Source: Streptomyces sp. ICC1 (GTDB taxonomy: Bacteria; Actinomycetota; Actinomycetes; Streptomycetales; Streptomycetaceae). Taken from it: a stretch of 64,000 nucleotides of DNA. The DNA lies in assembly GCF_003287935.1 (NCBI RefSeq), contig NZ_CP030287.1, positions 434,001 to 498,000 of the forward strand, given 5' to 3'. The position numbers were made by a program, and so were the translations under genes. Positions within the stretch are counted from its first letter, which is position 1; each line of letters begins with the position of its first letter. The notes below the pieces were generated by a model. The model was not told the origin of the DNA and did not search any database. It was given only the letters and a program-made list of their open reading frames with translations. Shown piece after piece: positions 51,440 to 62,437 of this stretch.

Positions 51440-52834
51440 TCACGGGAGCGTCGCGACCAGGGCCGCCAGGGTCGCGGACCAGGCGCTCTGGGGCGGCGTA
51501 CCGAAGCCGACGACCAGCGCCTCGCGCGCCGGCGCCGCGGAGTCCGGGTGGCGGAAGGACGACAGCGGCTGCAGGCCCAGGTCCTGCCAGGCGGCCGCGC
51601 GCAGGGCCGCCCGTTCGCCGCCCGGCGCCAGGTCCAGCACCGCGTGCAGGCCCGCCGCGATGCCGGAGACCGCGGCGCGGTCGCCGACGGCCGCCACCAG
51701 CTCGTCGCGCCGCCGCCGGTAGCGCAGCCGCATCTCGCGCACGTGCCGGTCGTACGCCCCGGACCGGATGAACTCCGCCAGCGTGAGCTGTTCGAGGGCG
51801 CTGGAACTCCAGTCCGCCCGGCTCTTCACCGCGAGCACCTCGTCCATCAGCGGCCCCGGCACGACCATCCAGCCCATGCGCAGCCCCGGCGCCAGGGACT
51901 TGCTGGCCGTCCCGAGGTAGACCACCCGGTCCGGGTCCAGTCCCTGCAGGGCGCCCACCGGCTGGCGGTCGTAGCGGAACTCCCCGTCGTAGTCGTCCTC
52001 CAGGACCAGCCCGCCCGTGGACCTGGCCCAGTCCACCGCCGCCGACCGCCGCTCGGGCGTCAGCGCGGCGCCCGTCGGGAACTGGTGCGCCGGGGTGAGC
52101 AGGACCGCGCCGACCCCCGAGTCCGCCAGCGCGCGCGTGCACGCTCCCGCCGCGTCCACCTCCAGCACCCGCGTGCGCAGCCCCTCCCCGGTCAGCAGGT
52201 CCCGGTGCACATCCAGCCCGTACCCCTCCACCGCCACCTCCCGGACCCGGCGCGCCCGCAGCAGCCTCGCCAGCAGCACCAGCCCCTGCGCGAACCCCGC
52301 GCACAGCACGATCCGTTCCGGGTCCGCGTGCACCCCGCGTGCCCGCGCCAGGTACCCCGCCAGCGCCTCGCGCAGCTCGGGCCGCCCGCGCGGATCCGCG
52401 TACCCGAAGGCCTCGTTCGGGGCCTCGGACAGGGCCCGCCGGGCCGCCGAGAGCCAGCCGGCGCGCGGGAAGCCCCCCAGGTCCGGGGAGCCGGGCATCA
52501 GGCTGTACGAGGTCTTCGCGCGCACGGCCCGCCGTACGGGCGCCGCCGGCGCGGGACGCCGCGCCCGGGCCCGCTCCGCGACCCGGGTCCCGGAGCCCTG
52601 CCGGGCCGTCAGCCAGCCCTCGGCGACGAGCTCCGCATACGCCTCGGCGACCGTGTTGCGGGCGATCCCGAGATCGGCGGCGAGCGAGCGCGAGGAGGGC
52701 AGCCGCAGCCCCGGGGCGAGCCGTCCGCTGCGCGCGGCCTCGCGCAGCGCCTCGGTGAGCCCGGCCCGCAGGCCCCGCCCCGCGGAGAGCTCCAGATGCA
52801 GGTCGGCGCCGAAAGTGGCCCAGGATTCCGTCAT
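51440..52834 (-). CDS. MocR-family regulator (GntR HTH fused to aminotransferase-like domain)
   Basis: 464 residues from the ATG giving MTESWATFGAD. N-terminal wHTH at about residues 15-85 (LPSSRSLAADLGIARNTVAEAYAELVAEGWL is the helix-turn-helix span; key residues SRxxAxxLGIxRNTV). C-terminal fold-type I domain with PLP Lys in LGTASKSLAPGLRMG. Divergent from the CMD gene across only 46 bases with a GGACCATACCGGT element in between, so it probably controls that gene. PdxR-type members sense pyridoxal phosphate; pdx genes are not nearby. Confidence 0.92.
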   Translation of the reverse strand: MTESWATFGADLHLELSAGRGLRAGLTEALREAARSGRLAPGLRLPSSRSLAADLGIARNTVAEAYAELVAEGWLTARQGSGTRVAERARARRPAPAAPVRRAVRAKTSYSLMPGSPDLGGFPRAGWLSAARRALSEAPNEAFGYADPRGRPELREALAGYLARARGVHADPERIVLCAGFAQGLVLLARLLRARRVREVAVEGYGLDVHRDLLTGEGLRTRVLEVDAAGACTRALADSGVGAVLLTPAHQFPTGAALTPERRSAAVDWARSTGGLVLEDDYDGEFRYDRQPVGALQGLDPDRVVYLGTASKSLAPGLRMGWMVVPGPLMDEVLAVKSRADWSSSALEQLTLAEFIRSGAYDRHVREMRLRYRRRRDELVAAVGDRAAVSGIAAGLHAVLDLAPGGERAALRAAAWQDLGLQPLSSFRHPDSAAPAREALVVGFGTPPQSAWSATLAALVATLP

Positions 52835-52880
52835 GGATCTGGACCATACCGGTGGGCCGCCTGCCTCGTACGGTGGGAGC

Positions 52881-53378
52881 ATGAACACCACGGACCGCAC
52901 GAAGAACGCACCCGAGCACACCCCCCGCATGCAGCTGGCGAAGCTCGCCCCGGACTTCTACAAGGCCGCCGTCGCCCTGGACGCCGCCGCGGCCAAGGGG
53001 CTCGACCCGGCGCTGGTCGAGCTCGTGAAGCTCCGCGCCTCGCAGATCAACCACTGCGCCTTCTGCATCGACATGCACTCCAAGGACGCTCTGGCGGCGG
53101 GCGAGGACGTGGAGCGGCTCCTGCTCCTCGGCGCCTGGGAGGAATCGCGGCACTTCTACACGGAGAAGGAGCTCGCGGCGATCGAGCTGACGGAGGCCGT
53201 GACCGTCCTGACCGACGGTTTCGTTCCCGACGAGGTCTACGCGAGGGTCGCCGCGCACTTCGAGGAGAAGGAACTGGCCCAGGTGATCGCCCTGATCGCC
53301 GCGATCAACGTCTGGAACCGCATCGGCGTCACCACCCGCCTGACCCCGGGCCACTACACCCCGGGCATGTACAAGTAG
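52881..53378 (+). CDS. Carboxymuconolactone decarboxylase family protein (AhpD-like)
   Basis: 165 residues. All-helical CMD fold with the redox motif CAFCIDMHSKDA (CxxC then H), characteristic of AhpD-like peroxidase or alkyl-hydroperoxide proteins rather than the decarboxylase itself. Divergent from a MocR regulator, a very common actinomycete arrangement; induction by that regulator is inferred. Its last codons are followed by a dead insertion-sequence relic. Confidence 0.9.
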   Translation: MNTTDRTKNAPEHTPRMQLAKLAPDFYKAAVALDAAAAKGLDPALVELVKLRASQINHCAFCIDMHSKDALAAGEDVERLLLLGAWEESRHFYTEKELAAIELTEAVTVLTDGFVPDEVYARVAAHFEEKELAQVIALIAAINVWNRIGVTTRLTPGHYTPGMYK

Positions 53379-53429
53379 GTCCGCCCCGCCCCTTCAGCCG
53401 CCCGGGCGGAAGGCGGACAGGGCGGCCGC

Positions 53430-53645
53430 GTGGTGCGCCGCCCCAGCGGCGGTGAACGCGGACAACGTTCAGGTCCCGGCCCTGCGGGATGTCCACGGAC
53501 ATCACGGTGCGGAACCGGCCCTTGAAGTCCGGGGCGCCCGCCCGGCCGTCCCAGCAGTTCTTCCACGCCTGGAAGTACGCCTTGAGTACCGCCTGCGCGG
53601 CCTGCGCGGGAAGGACGGCCAAAAAGTCGATGTCGCGAACAGGAC
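53430..53645 (-). pseudogene. TnpB relic (internal segment)
   Basis: On the minus strand DFLAVLPAQAAQAVLKAYF and QAWKNCWDGRAGAPDFKGR, then SVDIPQGRDLNVVRVHRRW match IS605 OrfB at its N-terminal middle region. The frame then breaks and the RuvC and zinc-finger portions are absent. Dead remnant of an IS200/IS605-type element. Confidence 0.75.
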
Positions 53646-53755
53646 CACGTGCACCTGCTCGTGCGCTACCAGCCGAAGGTCCAGCTCTCCAAGCTGGCCA
53701 ACCCCCTCAAGGGCGTCAGCTCCCGGCGGCTACGATCCGCACGGAAGGCTGCGAT
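53643..53755 (+). pseudogene. TnpA (Y1 transposase) relic
   Basis: On the plus strand, divergent from the TnpB relic, DHVHLLVRYQPKVQLSKLA and NPLKGVSSRRLR match the centre of IS200-type TnpA; HVH is the HUH metal-binding motif. The upstream part and the catalytic tyrosine region are missing. With the TnpB relic it shows the divergent tnpA/tnpB arrangement of an IS605-type element. Confidence 0.75.
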
Positions 53756-53779
53756 CCGCCCGTACCCGTACCGCTTCCC

Positions 53780-55501
53780 TCAGTTGCCACCGCTGGTCCC
53801 CCCGCCCTTGCTGTTGGTGTTGTTGCTGCCGCCGACGCTGAAGTCGCTGCCGTGCACCGACTGGATGAACACGCCGCCCTCGGCCACGTTGACGGCGCGG
53901 CGCGCGAACTCCTCGGTGTGCCAGCCCGCTTCGTGCAGCGCGACGGTCACTCCCCCGACGACCCGGTCCTGAATGGTCTTCAGGAAGCGGTCGAGGTCCA
54001 TGAGGTGGAACAGCGAGCCGTCGTCCCGGGAGGCCAGGTCCCGCACCGAGACGCGGGGCCCTTCGGGCCGGGCGCCGCCGTGGCCGGCGGTGGCGATCCG
54101 CCACCAGCTCGCCACGCTCCGGCCCAGGGTGGTGACGGAGGCCGCCAGCGAGCCGGGGGTCTTGCGCAGGGCCCACACGGCCTTGCCGAAGCCGCTGTTG
54201 TTCCGGTGCCGCTGGGCGTCGGCATCCGCGTTGCGGAAGGCGGTCCGGACGGGCAGCAGCACGTGCGGAGCCACCTCCAGCATCAGCATCCCGCCCTGCG
54301 TGTGGACGCGTACGAAGACGGTGACGACGAGGTTCTCGTCCCAGCCGCCGACCCTGACGCGCAGGAAGTGCCGGCGGCGCTCGCCGCCCTCCTCGATGGC
54401 GGCGGCCCGCTGGCCGGCGTACTGCCCGTGGACGACCTGGGCGGTGTCCCGGTGCGGCAGGCCGCCCGCGGGCAGGAACACGCACTCGTCGACGACCAGT
54501 TCGCGCATCCGGTCCCCGACGGCGGCCTCGGCCTCCGGGGAGCCGTGCGGCGAGGGCACCCGCAGGCGCTCCAGCAGCGGCACGATCCGCCCCACGATGT
54601 GGGCGTTGGTGACCGGGGCCGGCTTGCGGTCGGGGCCGAGGTCCTCGCGCGGGCGCAGTTCGACGGACAGCTGCCAGGGCCGGTAGGGATCACCCGCGCC
54701 GCAGAACGGGTCGTTGACGTCGTACATGATCATCGGTGCGTGCTGCTCGGCCCGGATGCGCTGGCGGATGCGCTGGAAGCGGGCGCCGTCGAAGGACTCG
54801 GCCGGATCGCCCGCGTGGTCGGCGTAGCGGCCCTCGGCGAGGTCGGTGGCGATGGTCCGCAAGACGTGTCCGCGCTGGAACCCCACGACGGTCACCACCG
54901 CGGCGAAGACCACCGGCAGCCACCAGAGGGCGGCGGCGCCGGTGACGCCCCCGCCGCCCGGGGAGAACGGCGTGAGCGCCGATCCGCCGAGGTCGTCCAG
55001 GAGGCCCGGCAGCGCGAACCCGCCGAAGCCGAGCACCGCCAGGACGGTGGCCAGCACCCACCACACGTAGATCCGCAGGACCACGGACAGCACGCGCAGC
55101 ACCGGGACGTTCCGGGCGCGCAGCCAGTCGGCCAGGCTCAGCAGCAGGAAGGGGACGACGAGCACGGCGAGGGCTCCGCCGGTGAGCAGGGAGCCGACGA
55201 ACCAGGCGCCGAGGACGCCGGCCGCCCAGCCGAGCTCGGCGCGGCGGGCGCGGAGCGCGTGGGCGAGCACGCGCGAGGCGTCGTAGCCGTAGGAGGGGGC
55301 GACGATCCGCTCCTCGTGGACGTACAGCTCGTCGATGACCCGGTCGCGGTATCCGGCGTCGAGGTAGGTGCCCGCGCACAGGAAGCGGCCGGCCTCGCTG
55401 AGGGAGGGGTGCACCGGCGAGCGGCCCGCCCGGCCCGGTGAGGTCGACGCAGGACCCCAGCCGCCGCCGGCGGGCTGGTCGGGAATCGGGATCTCGGTCA
55501 C
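53780..55501 (-). CDS. Large conserved membrane protein, function unknown
   Basis: 573 residues. Four hydrophobic helices between residues 95 and 215 (ELGWAAGVLGAWFVGSLL, LAVLVVPFLLLSLADWL, IYVWWVLATVLAVLGFGG and LWWLPVVFAAVVTVVGF). The long cytoplasmic rest includes NDPFCGAGDPYRPWQLSVEL, VVHGQYAGQRAAA and a C-terminal tail GSNNTNSKGGGTSGGN. No enzymatic motif recognised. The hypothetical is known from streptomycetes only, as far as I recall; the Ser/Asn/Gly tail repeats (GGSNNTNS) resemble those in the 49977 lipoprotein. Confidence 0.7.
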   Translation of the reverse strand: MTEIPIPDQPAGGGWGPASTSPGRAGRSPVHPSLSEAGRFLCAGTYLDAGYRDRVIDELYVHEERIVAPSYGYDASRVLAHALRARRAELGWAAGVLGAWFVGSLLTGGALAVLVVPFLLLSLADWLRARNVPVLRVLSVVLRIYVWWVLATVLAVLGFGGFALPGLLDDLGGSALTPFSPGGGGVTGAAALWWLPVVFAAVVTVVGFQRGHVLRTIATDLAEGRYADHAGDPAESFDGARFQRIRQRIRAEQHAPMIMYDVNDPFCGAGDPYRPWQLSVELRPREDLGPDRKPAPVTNAHIVGRIVPLLERLRVPSPHGSPEAEAAVGDRMRELVVDECVFLPAGGLPHRDTAQVVHGQYAGQRAAAIEEGGERRRHFLRVRVGGWDENLVVTVFVRVHTQGGMLMLEVAPHVLLPVRTAFRNADADAQRHRNNSGFGKAVWALRKTPGSLAASVTTLGRSVASWWRIATAGHGGARPEGPRVSVRDLASRDDGSLFHLMDLDRFLKTIQDRVVGGVTVALHEAGWHTEEFARRAVNVAEGGVFIQSVHGSDFSVGGSNNTNSKGGGTSGGN

Positions 55502-55551
55502 CGACCGACCCTAGGAGTCCCCTACTTGGAGCGACAGCAAGAATCACGCCA

Positions 55552-55583
55552 AAGCGCCCCGGCCTGGTTTGGCCGGGGCGCTT
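55552..55583. terminator. Terminator between mdh and 53780 gene
   Basis: AAGCGCCCCGGCC pairs with GGCCGGGGCGCTT (13 bp) around a 6-base loop; downstream of mdh on the minus strand. Confidence 0.85.
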
Positions 55584-55660
55584 CGATGTTCGCACTGCTT
55601 CGTACGGGTCCTACGGGCTCTGCGGGCCGGGAGTCAGGCGCCCGGTCCGTGCGGAGCCGC

Positions 55661-57415
<1,755 letters not shown>

Positions 57416-57426
<11 letters not shown>

Positions 57427-58279
57427 TGGGGTCGATCCGCTCGGCCGCCTCGACGACGTTGACGAGCAGCTGGGCCCGCGTCATCGGGCCGACGCCGCCC
57501 GGGTTCGGGGAGATCCAGCCGGCCACTTCGGCCACACCGGGGTGCACGTCCCCGACGATCTTGCCGTTCTCGTCGCGGCTGACGCCGACGTCGAGCACGG
57601 CCGCGCCCGGCTTCACGTCCTCCGGCTTGACCAGGTGCGGGACGCCGGCCGCCGCGACGACGATGTCCGCCTGGCGCAGCAGCCCGGAGAGGTCGCGCGT
57701 GCCGGTGTGGCACAGGGTCACGGTCGCGTTCTCCGACTTGCGGGTCAGCAGCAGGCCGATGGACCGGCCGACGGTGATGCCCCGGCCGAGGACCACGACG
57801 TGCGCGCCGTTGATCTCCACGCCGTGGTGGCGCAGCAGCTCGACGATCCCGTACGGGGTGCAGGGCAGCGGGCCCGGCTCGTTCAGGACCAGCCTGCCGA
57901 GTGACATCGGGTGCAGGCCGTCGGCGTCCTTGGCCGGGTCCATCAGCTCCAGGACGCGGTTGGTGTCGATGCCCTTGGGGAGCGGGAGTTGGACGATGTA
58001 ACCGGTGCACTCCGGGTTGGCGTTGAGCTCGCGCACGACCTCCTCGATGTCCTCCTGGGAGGCCGTCGCGGGCAGTTCGCGCTGGAGGGAGGCGATGCCC
58101 ACCTCGGCGCAGTCCTTGTGCTTGCCGTTGACGTACCAGCGGCTGCCCGGGTCGTCGCCGACCAGCAGGGTGCCGAGCCCCGGGGTGATGCCCCGGGCCT
58201 TGAGCGCCGCCACGCGGGCGGTCAGTGCGGACTTGATCGCGGCTGCGGTGGCCTTGCCGTCGAGAATCTGGGCGGTCAT
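57416..58279 (-). CDS. folD: Methylenetetrahydrofolate dehydrogenase/cyclohydrolase
   Basis: 287 residues. Catalytic Tyr/Lys in [11 protein letters not shown], the substrate loop [17 protein letters not shown]-binding [16 protein letters not shown] and the C-terminal [14 protein letters not shown]. Interconverts methylene-, methenyl- and formyl-THF, supplying formyl groups to purN and purH just beyond. DUF3017 follows with a 11-base overlap. Confidence 0.97.
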
Positions 58280-58526
58280 GGGCCCATCCTCCCGGATGGA
58301 GCGGTCGCGGTTCCAGTCGCATCCACCGCACGGCCGGTTCGACTTCGTTGCACTTGCACAACAAGTGACCGCCCGGCCACGTAGCGGCTGGACAAGTCGG
58401 CCCCGGCCGGACGACGATGCGAGGAACAGAGTGCCGCGGGCAGTGCCGGGGGGCGGGCCGCACTACTTGCAGCGATCCCTCCGGGCGTGCCGTGCGTCCC
58501 CGCACTTCCACGGAGGAACACCCCAG

Positions 58527-59153
58527 ATGAGCTTCGGCGACCCGAACAACCCGTACGCCCAGCAGCAGCCCCAGGGCGGACAGCCCGGCTACGGCTACCC
58601 GCAGCAGGCGCCCCAGGGCGGCTACGCCTATCCGCAGCAGGCGCCCCAGGGCTACCCGGGCGTCCCCGGCTACCCGGGCGCTCCGATGCCGATGCCGGGC
58701 GGGGTGAAGGGCGCGCGGGTCATCCTCTACATACTCGGCATCCTCCAGGCCCTCGGCGGCGCGGTCGTCATCGTCCTCGGTGCGGTGTTCGCCTCCGAGT
58801 TCACGGGCTCCAGCTCCTCGTCGAGCGACGCGGCCGCCGCCGTGAGCGTCGTCTTCGTCATCATCGGCGTCGGCCTCCTCGCCTTCTCGCTGTGGCCGAT
58901 CCTGACCGCCGCCAAGCTGGCCAAGGGCCGCGGCGGAGTCCGGGTCTCCGGCATCATCTTCGGATCGCTCCAGACCCTCTTCGCCGTGCTGAGCGTGATC
59001 GTCAACCTCGTCGCGCTCAGCGACTCACACGCTGCCGCCGGCTCCGCGGTCTCCGTGATCCCGGCCCTGGTGTCGCTCGGCCTGGGCCTGTGGATCCTCA
59101 TCGGCCTGGCCAACTCGGCCGCGGGCGTCTACTTCAAGCGCCCGCTGTACTAG
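58527..59153 (+). CDS. Four-helix membrane protein with PGYGYP/QQAP repeats
   Basis: 208 residues, ATG after ACGGAGGAA. The N-terminus is the Gln/Pro/Gly/Tyr repeat GYGYPQQAPQGG (twice), followed by four helices: VILYILGILQALGGAVVIV, AVSVVFVIIGVGLLAFSLW, IIFGSLQTLFAVLSVIVNL and VIPALVSLGLGLWILIGLA. DUF4064/DUF4190-like layout, seen widely in streptomycetes. Located convergently to purH, divergently from folD. Function unknown. Confidence 0.75.
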   Translation: MSFGDPNNPYAQQQPQGGQPGYGYPQQAPQGGYAYPQQAPQGYPGVPGYPGAPMPMPGGVKGARVILYILGILQALGGAVVIVLGAVFASEFTGSSSSSSDAAAAVSVVFVIIGVGLLAFSLWPILTAAKLAKGRGGVRVSGIIFGSLQTLFAVLSVIVNLVALSDSHAAAGSAVSVIPALVSLGLGLWILIGLANSAAGVYFKRPLY

Positions 59154-59160
59154 CACCACC

Positions 59161-59238
59161 GCCGGTACGAGCGCTCGTACCGGCACCGCGCACGGCGAAG
59201 GCCGCGTACCGCACCTGCTGCGGGACGCGGCCTTCGCC
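59161..59238. terminator. Two hairpins between 58527 gene and purH
   Basis: First, a 24-bp perfect palindrome GCCGGTACGAGC-GCTCGTACCGGC at 59161-59184, 7 bases after the stop codon. Second, GGCGAAGGCCGCGT with ACGCGGCCTTCGCC (59194-59207 and 59225-59238, 17-base loop). Between converging genes; bidirectional terminator likely. Confidence 0.8.
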
Positions 59239-59258
59239 GTCTGCGGTACTGCGGGGAC

Positions 59259-60893
59259 TCAGTGGAAGAAGTGCCGGGTCCCGGTGAGGTACATCGTCAC
59301 GCCCGCCGCCTTCGCGGCCTCGATGACCAGCTCGTCGCGCATCGAACCGCCCGGCTGGACCACGGCCTTGATGCCGGCGGCCGTCAGGATCTCCAGCCCG
59401 TCCGCGAAGGGGAAGAAGGCGTCGGACGCGGCGTACGAGCCCTGCGCGCGCTCGGCGCCCGCCCGCTCGACGGCCAGCTTCGCGGAGTCGACGCGGTTGA
59501 CCTGGCCCATGCCGACGCCGACCGAGGCGCCGTCCTTGGCGAGCAGGATCGCGTTGGACTTGACGGCGCGGCAGGCCTTCCACGCGAAGGCTAGGTCGGC
59601 GAGCTCGTCGGCGGACAGGGCCTCGCCGGTGGCCAGGGTCCAGTTCGCCGGGTCGTCGCCCTCGGCCTGGAAGGCATCGGACTGCTGGAGCAGCACGCCG
59701 CCGGAGATGGGCTTGAGGTCGCCCGGCTGGTGCGGGTGGCCCTCCACCTTCAGGACGCGGATGTTCTTCTTCTTGGCCAGGACCTCGACGGCGCCCGGCT
59801 CGAAGCCGGGGGCGACGATGACCTCGGTGAAGATCTCGGCGACCTGCTCGGCGAGCTCGACGCTCACCGGGCGGTTGACGGCGATGACGCCGCCGAAGGC
59901 GGAGGCCGTGTCGCAGGCGTGCGCCTTGCGGTGGGCCTCGGCGACGTCCTTGCCGACCGCGATGCCGCACGGGTTGGCGTGCTTGATGATCGCGACGCAG
60001 GGCTCTTCGTGGTCGTAGGCGGCGCGGCGGGCCGCGTCGGTGTCCACGTAGTTGTTGTAGGACATCTCCTTGCCGTGCAGCTGCTCGGCGTTGGCGAGCC
60101 CGCCCGGCTGTCCGTCCGTGTACAGCGCGGCGGCCTGGTGCGGGTTCTCGCCGTAGCGCAGGGTCGACTTGCGCTCCCAGGCGCCGGCCAGGAACTCGGG
60201 CAGCACGGCCGTGTCCTCGGGGGCTTCCGGGGCGTACGCGTTCGTGAACCAGGAGGCCACGGCGACGTCGTACGCGGCGGTGTGCTGGAAGGCCTCGGCG
60301 GCGAGTCGCTTGCGGGCGGTCAGGTCGAAACCGCCGGCGCCGGCGGCCGCGAGGACGGCGCCGTAGCGCGCCGGGCTGGTGACGACCGCCACCGAGGGGT
60401 GGTTCTTGGCGGCGGCGCGGACCATCGAGGGGCCGCCGATGTCGATCTGCTCCACGCACTCGTCCGGGGTCGCGCCCGACTGGACGGTCTCGAGGAAGGG
60501 GTAGAGGTTGACGACCACGAGGTCGAAGGGCTCGACGCCCAGCTCGGCGAGCTGGTTGCGGTGGTCCTCCAGGCGCAGGTCGGCGAGGATGCCGGCGTGC
60601 ACGCGCGGGTGCAGGGTCTTGACCCGGCCGTCCAGGCACTCGGGGAAGCCGGTCAGCTCCTCGACCTTGGTGACGGGCACCCCGGCGGCGGCGATCTTCG
60701 AGGCGGTGGAGCCGGTCGAGACGAGCGCGACACCCGCCTCGTGCAGACCGCGGGCCAGCTCTTCCAGTCCCGTCTTGTCGTAGACGCTGATGAGCGCGCG
60801 CCGGATCGGGCGCTTCGACGCGGTGAGGTCGTCGCTCTCTACGGTCACGATCTCTGCGGTCCCTGCGGTCCCTGCGGCCTCTGCGGCGGTCAC
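59259..60893 (-). CDS. purH: Bifunctional AICAR transformylase/IMP cyclohydrolase
   Basis: 544 residues from a GTG overlapping the purN stop (GTGA), preceded by AAAGGTAA. N-terminal IMP cyclohydrolase: [48 protein letters not shown]-terminal AICAR transformylase: [16 protein letters not shown] and the catalytic [11 protein letters not shown]. Performs the last two steps of IMP synthesis using formyl-THF. Operon with purN. An Ala/Gly-Thr-rich leader of about 20 residues precedes the first conserved residue. Confidence 0.97.
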   Translation of the reverse strand: MTAAEAAGTAGTAEIVTVESDDLTASKRPIRRALISVYDKTGLEELARGLHEAGVALVSTGSTASKIAAAGVPVTKVEELTGFPECLDGRVKTLHPRVHAGILADLRLEDHRNQLAELGVEPFDLVVVNLYPFLETVQSGATPDECVEQIDIGGPSMVRAAAKNHPSVAVVTSPARYGAVLAAAGAGGFDLTARKRLAAEAFQHTAAYDVAVASWFTNAYAPEAPEDTAVLPEFLAGAWERKSTLRYGENPHQAAALYTDGQPGGLANAEQLHGKEMSYNNYVDTDAARRAAYDHEEPCVAIIKHANPCGIAVGKDVAEAHRKAHACDTASAFGGVIAVNRPVSVELAEQVAEIFTEVIVAPGFEPGAVEVLAKKKNIRVLKVEGHPHQPGDLKPISGGVLLQQSDAFQAEGDDPANWTLATGEALSADELADLAFAWKACRAVKSNAILLAKDGASVGVGMGQVNRVDSAKLAVERAGAERAQGSYAASDAFFPFADGLEILTAAGIKAVVQPGGSMRDELVIEAAKAAGVTMYLTGTRHFFH

Positions 60894-61513
60894 TGGATTG
60901 TTACCTTTCGTCCCTCGATGCGGTAGCCGTGCCGGGCCAGGCGCCCCACGACGTCGACGAGCAGCTCGCGCTCGACTTCCTTGATCCGCTCGTGCAGAGC
61001 GGCTTCGTCCTCTTCGTCCCTGACCTCGACGACACCCTGGGCGATGATCGGACCGGTGTCCACGCCCGCGTCCACGAAGTGGACGGTGCAGCCGGTGACC
61101 TTCGCGCCGTAGGCGAGTGCGTCCCGGACGCCGTGGGCGCCCGGGAAGGCCGGGAGGAGGGCGGGGTGGGTGTTGACGAACCGGCCGCCGAAACGGCCGA
61201 TGAACTCCGGCCCCACGATCTTCATGAACCCCGCCGAGATCACGAGGTCCGGCGCGTGGGCGGCGGTGGCCCCGGTCAGGGCCTCGTCCCAGTCCGCTCG
61301 GCTCGGGTAGGCCTTGACCGGGCACACGAAGGTGGGGATCCCGGCCTTCTCCGCGCGCTCCAGGCCCGCGATGTCCTCGCGGTCGGCCCCCACGGCGACG
61401 ACTTCGGCGCCGAAGCCCTCGGCTCCGCCGGGGTGGGCGTCGATGGCGTCGAGCAGGGCCTGGAGGTTGGTGCCGGAACCGGAGACCAGCACGACCAGGC
61501 GGGAGGCGGCCAT
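60890..61513 (-). CDS. purN: Phosphoribosylglycinamide formyltransferase
   Basis: 207 residues, ATG with a weak AAAGGG site. [17 protein letters not shown] at the ribose-phosphate end, catalytic Asn-His-Asp as [16 protein letters not shown] and [13 protein letters not shown], and [13 protein letters not shown]. Transfers formyl from 10-formyl-THF to GAR. First gene of purNH; divergent from the 61773 gene. Confidence 0.96.
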   Translation of the reverse strand: MAASRLVVLVSGSGTNLQALLDAIDAHPGGAEGFGAEVVAVGADREDIAGLERAEKAGIPTFVCPVKAYPSRADWDEALTGATAAHAPDLVISAGFMKIVGPEFIGRFGGRFVNTHPALLPAFPGAHGVRDALAYGAKVTGCTVHFVDAGVDTGPIIAQGVVEVRDEEDEAALHERIKEVERELLVDVVGRLARHGYRIEGRKVTIQ

Positions 61514-61772
61514 GGGAGGCCCTTTCTCGAGCGGGGGCGCCTCCCGGCGTGAACTGGGGGCGCGTCGTTCGTCTTGTGTGATCGCATGAAACTTCGGGTC
61601 GCCGAAATACGGGGGACCATACGAAGCCACCGAACGCCTGCAACGATACCGGCACACCGGACGGCCCCCGAGGGACGGGGGCGCGGGCGGGCGGTAGCGT
61701 CTGGCATACATGCCGCAAACAGGCCTCCGACGTCCCAGTGACGTCCACGACACAGGGGATGAAACACACCCG

Positions 61773-62390
61773 ATGCCGGATCGCCGCCAGCCCGACCCCT
61801 CCACCGACGACAACCCCTTCGCGGCGCCCCCGGAAGGCCGGCCCGACCAGCACTGGGAGCCGCGCTCGAGCGGTGACGGCGGCGGCCCCGGCCAGGGGCC
61901 GACCGAGGACCCCGGGTCCGGGCCGGCGCGCTGGGATCCGAAGGACCCGATCCAGCGGCGGGCCCGGTACGCGCTGCTCGCCGGCATGTGGGGCTTCTTC
62001 TTCGGGGTCTTCGGCATCCCGTCGGTGGGACTGCTGCTGGGCGCGCTCGCCCTGTACTGGGGGATCAGCGCGCTGCGCGGGGCTCCGGCGGAGCCGTCCG
62101 CCGGGGCCGGGCGCGAGGGCGCTGACGGCCCGGCGGCCGCCCCCGCCGCCGCCCAGGGCGGACTGGCGGCCCTGGGGGCCGCCGCCCGGCCCCAGCGGAC
62201 GGCGGCGGTGAGCGGGCTGGTCACGGCGACGCTGGCGGTGCTGCTCGCGGTGTCCTCGTACGCGGTGCAGATCGCGTACAAGGACTTCTACGTCTGCACG
62301 CAGGACGCCTTGACGAAGTCGGCGGAGCTGCAGTGCAACGACATGCTGCCGGACAACTTCATCGGCAAGATGCTCCAGGTCCAGCGCTAG
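61773..62390 (+). CDS. Two-helix membrane protein next to purN
   Basis: 205 residues from the ATG giving [13 protein letters not shown]. An acidic/proline N-terminus of about 70 residues, then helix 1 ([25 protein letters not shown]), an Ala/Pro/Gly loop of about 50 residues, helix 2 ([20 protein letters not shown]), and a C-terminal extracytoplasmic part with two cysteines (YVCTQ, LQCNDM). Common neighbour of purN and perM in streptomycetes. Function unknown. Confidence 0.78.
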   Translation: MPDRRQPDPSTDDNPFAAPPEGRPDQHWEPRSSGDGGGPGQGPTEDPGSGPARWDPKDPIQRRARYALLAGMWGFFFGVFGIPSVGLLLGALALYWGISALRGAPAEPSAGAGREGADGPAAAPAAAQGGLAALGAAARPQRTAAVSGLVTATLAVLLAVSSYAVQIAYKDFYVCTQDALTKSAELQCNDMLPDNFIGKMLQVQR

Positions 62391-62395
62391 ACCGG

Positions 62396-62432
62396 CTCTT
62401 TCGGTCTTGTCGCCCGGCAAGATCCGAAAGAG
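62396..62432. terminator. Bidirectional terminator between 61773 gene and perM
   Basis: CTCTTTCGG-t-CTTG pairs with CAAG-at-CCGAAAGAG around an 8-base loop; less GC-rich than other hairpins here. Sits between converging genes. Confidence 0.8.
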
Positions 62433-62437
62433 ACGGC

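Noticed and set aside
51249..53354. 701-codon open frame on the minus strand overlapping the MocR gene
   Set aside because: Out of frame with the recognised MocR protein and rich in repeat-derived Gly/Arg.
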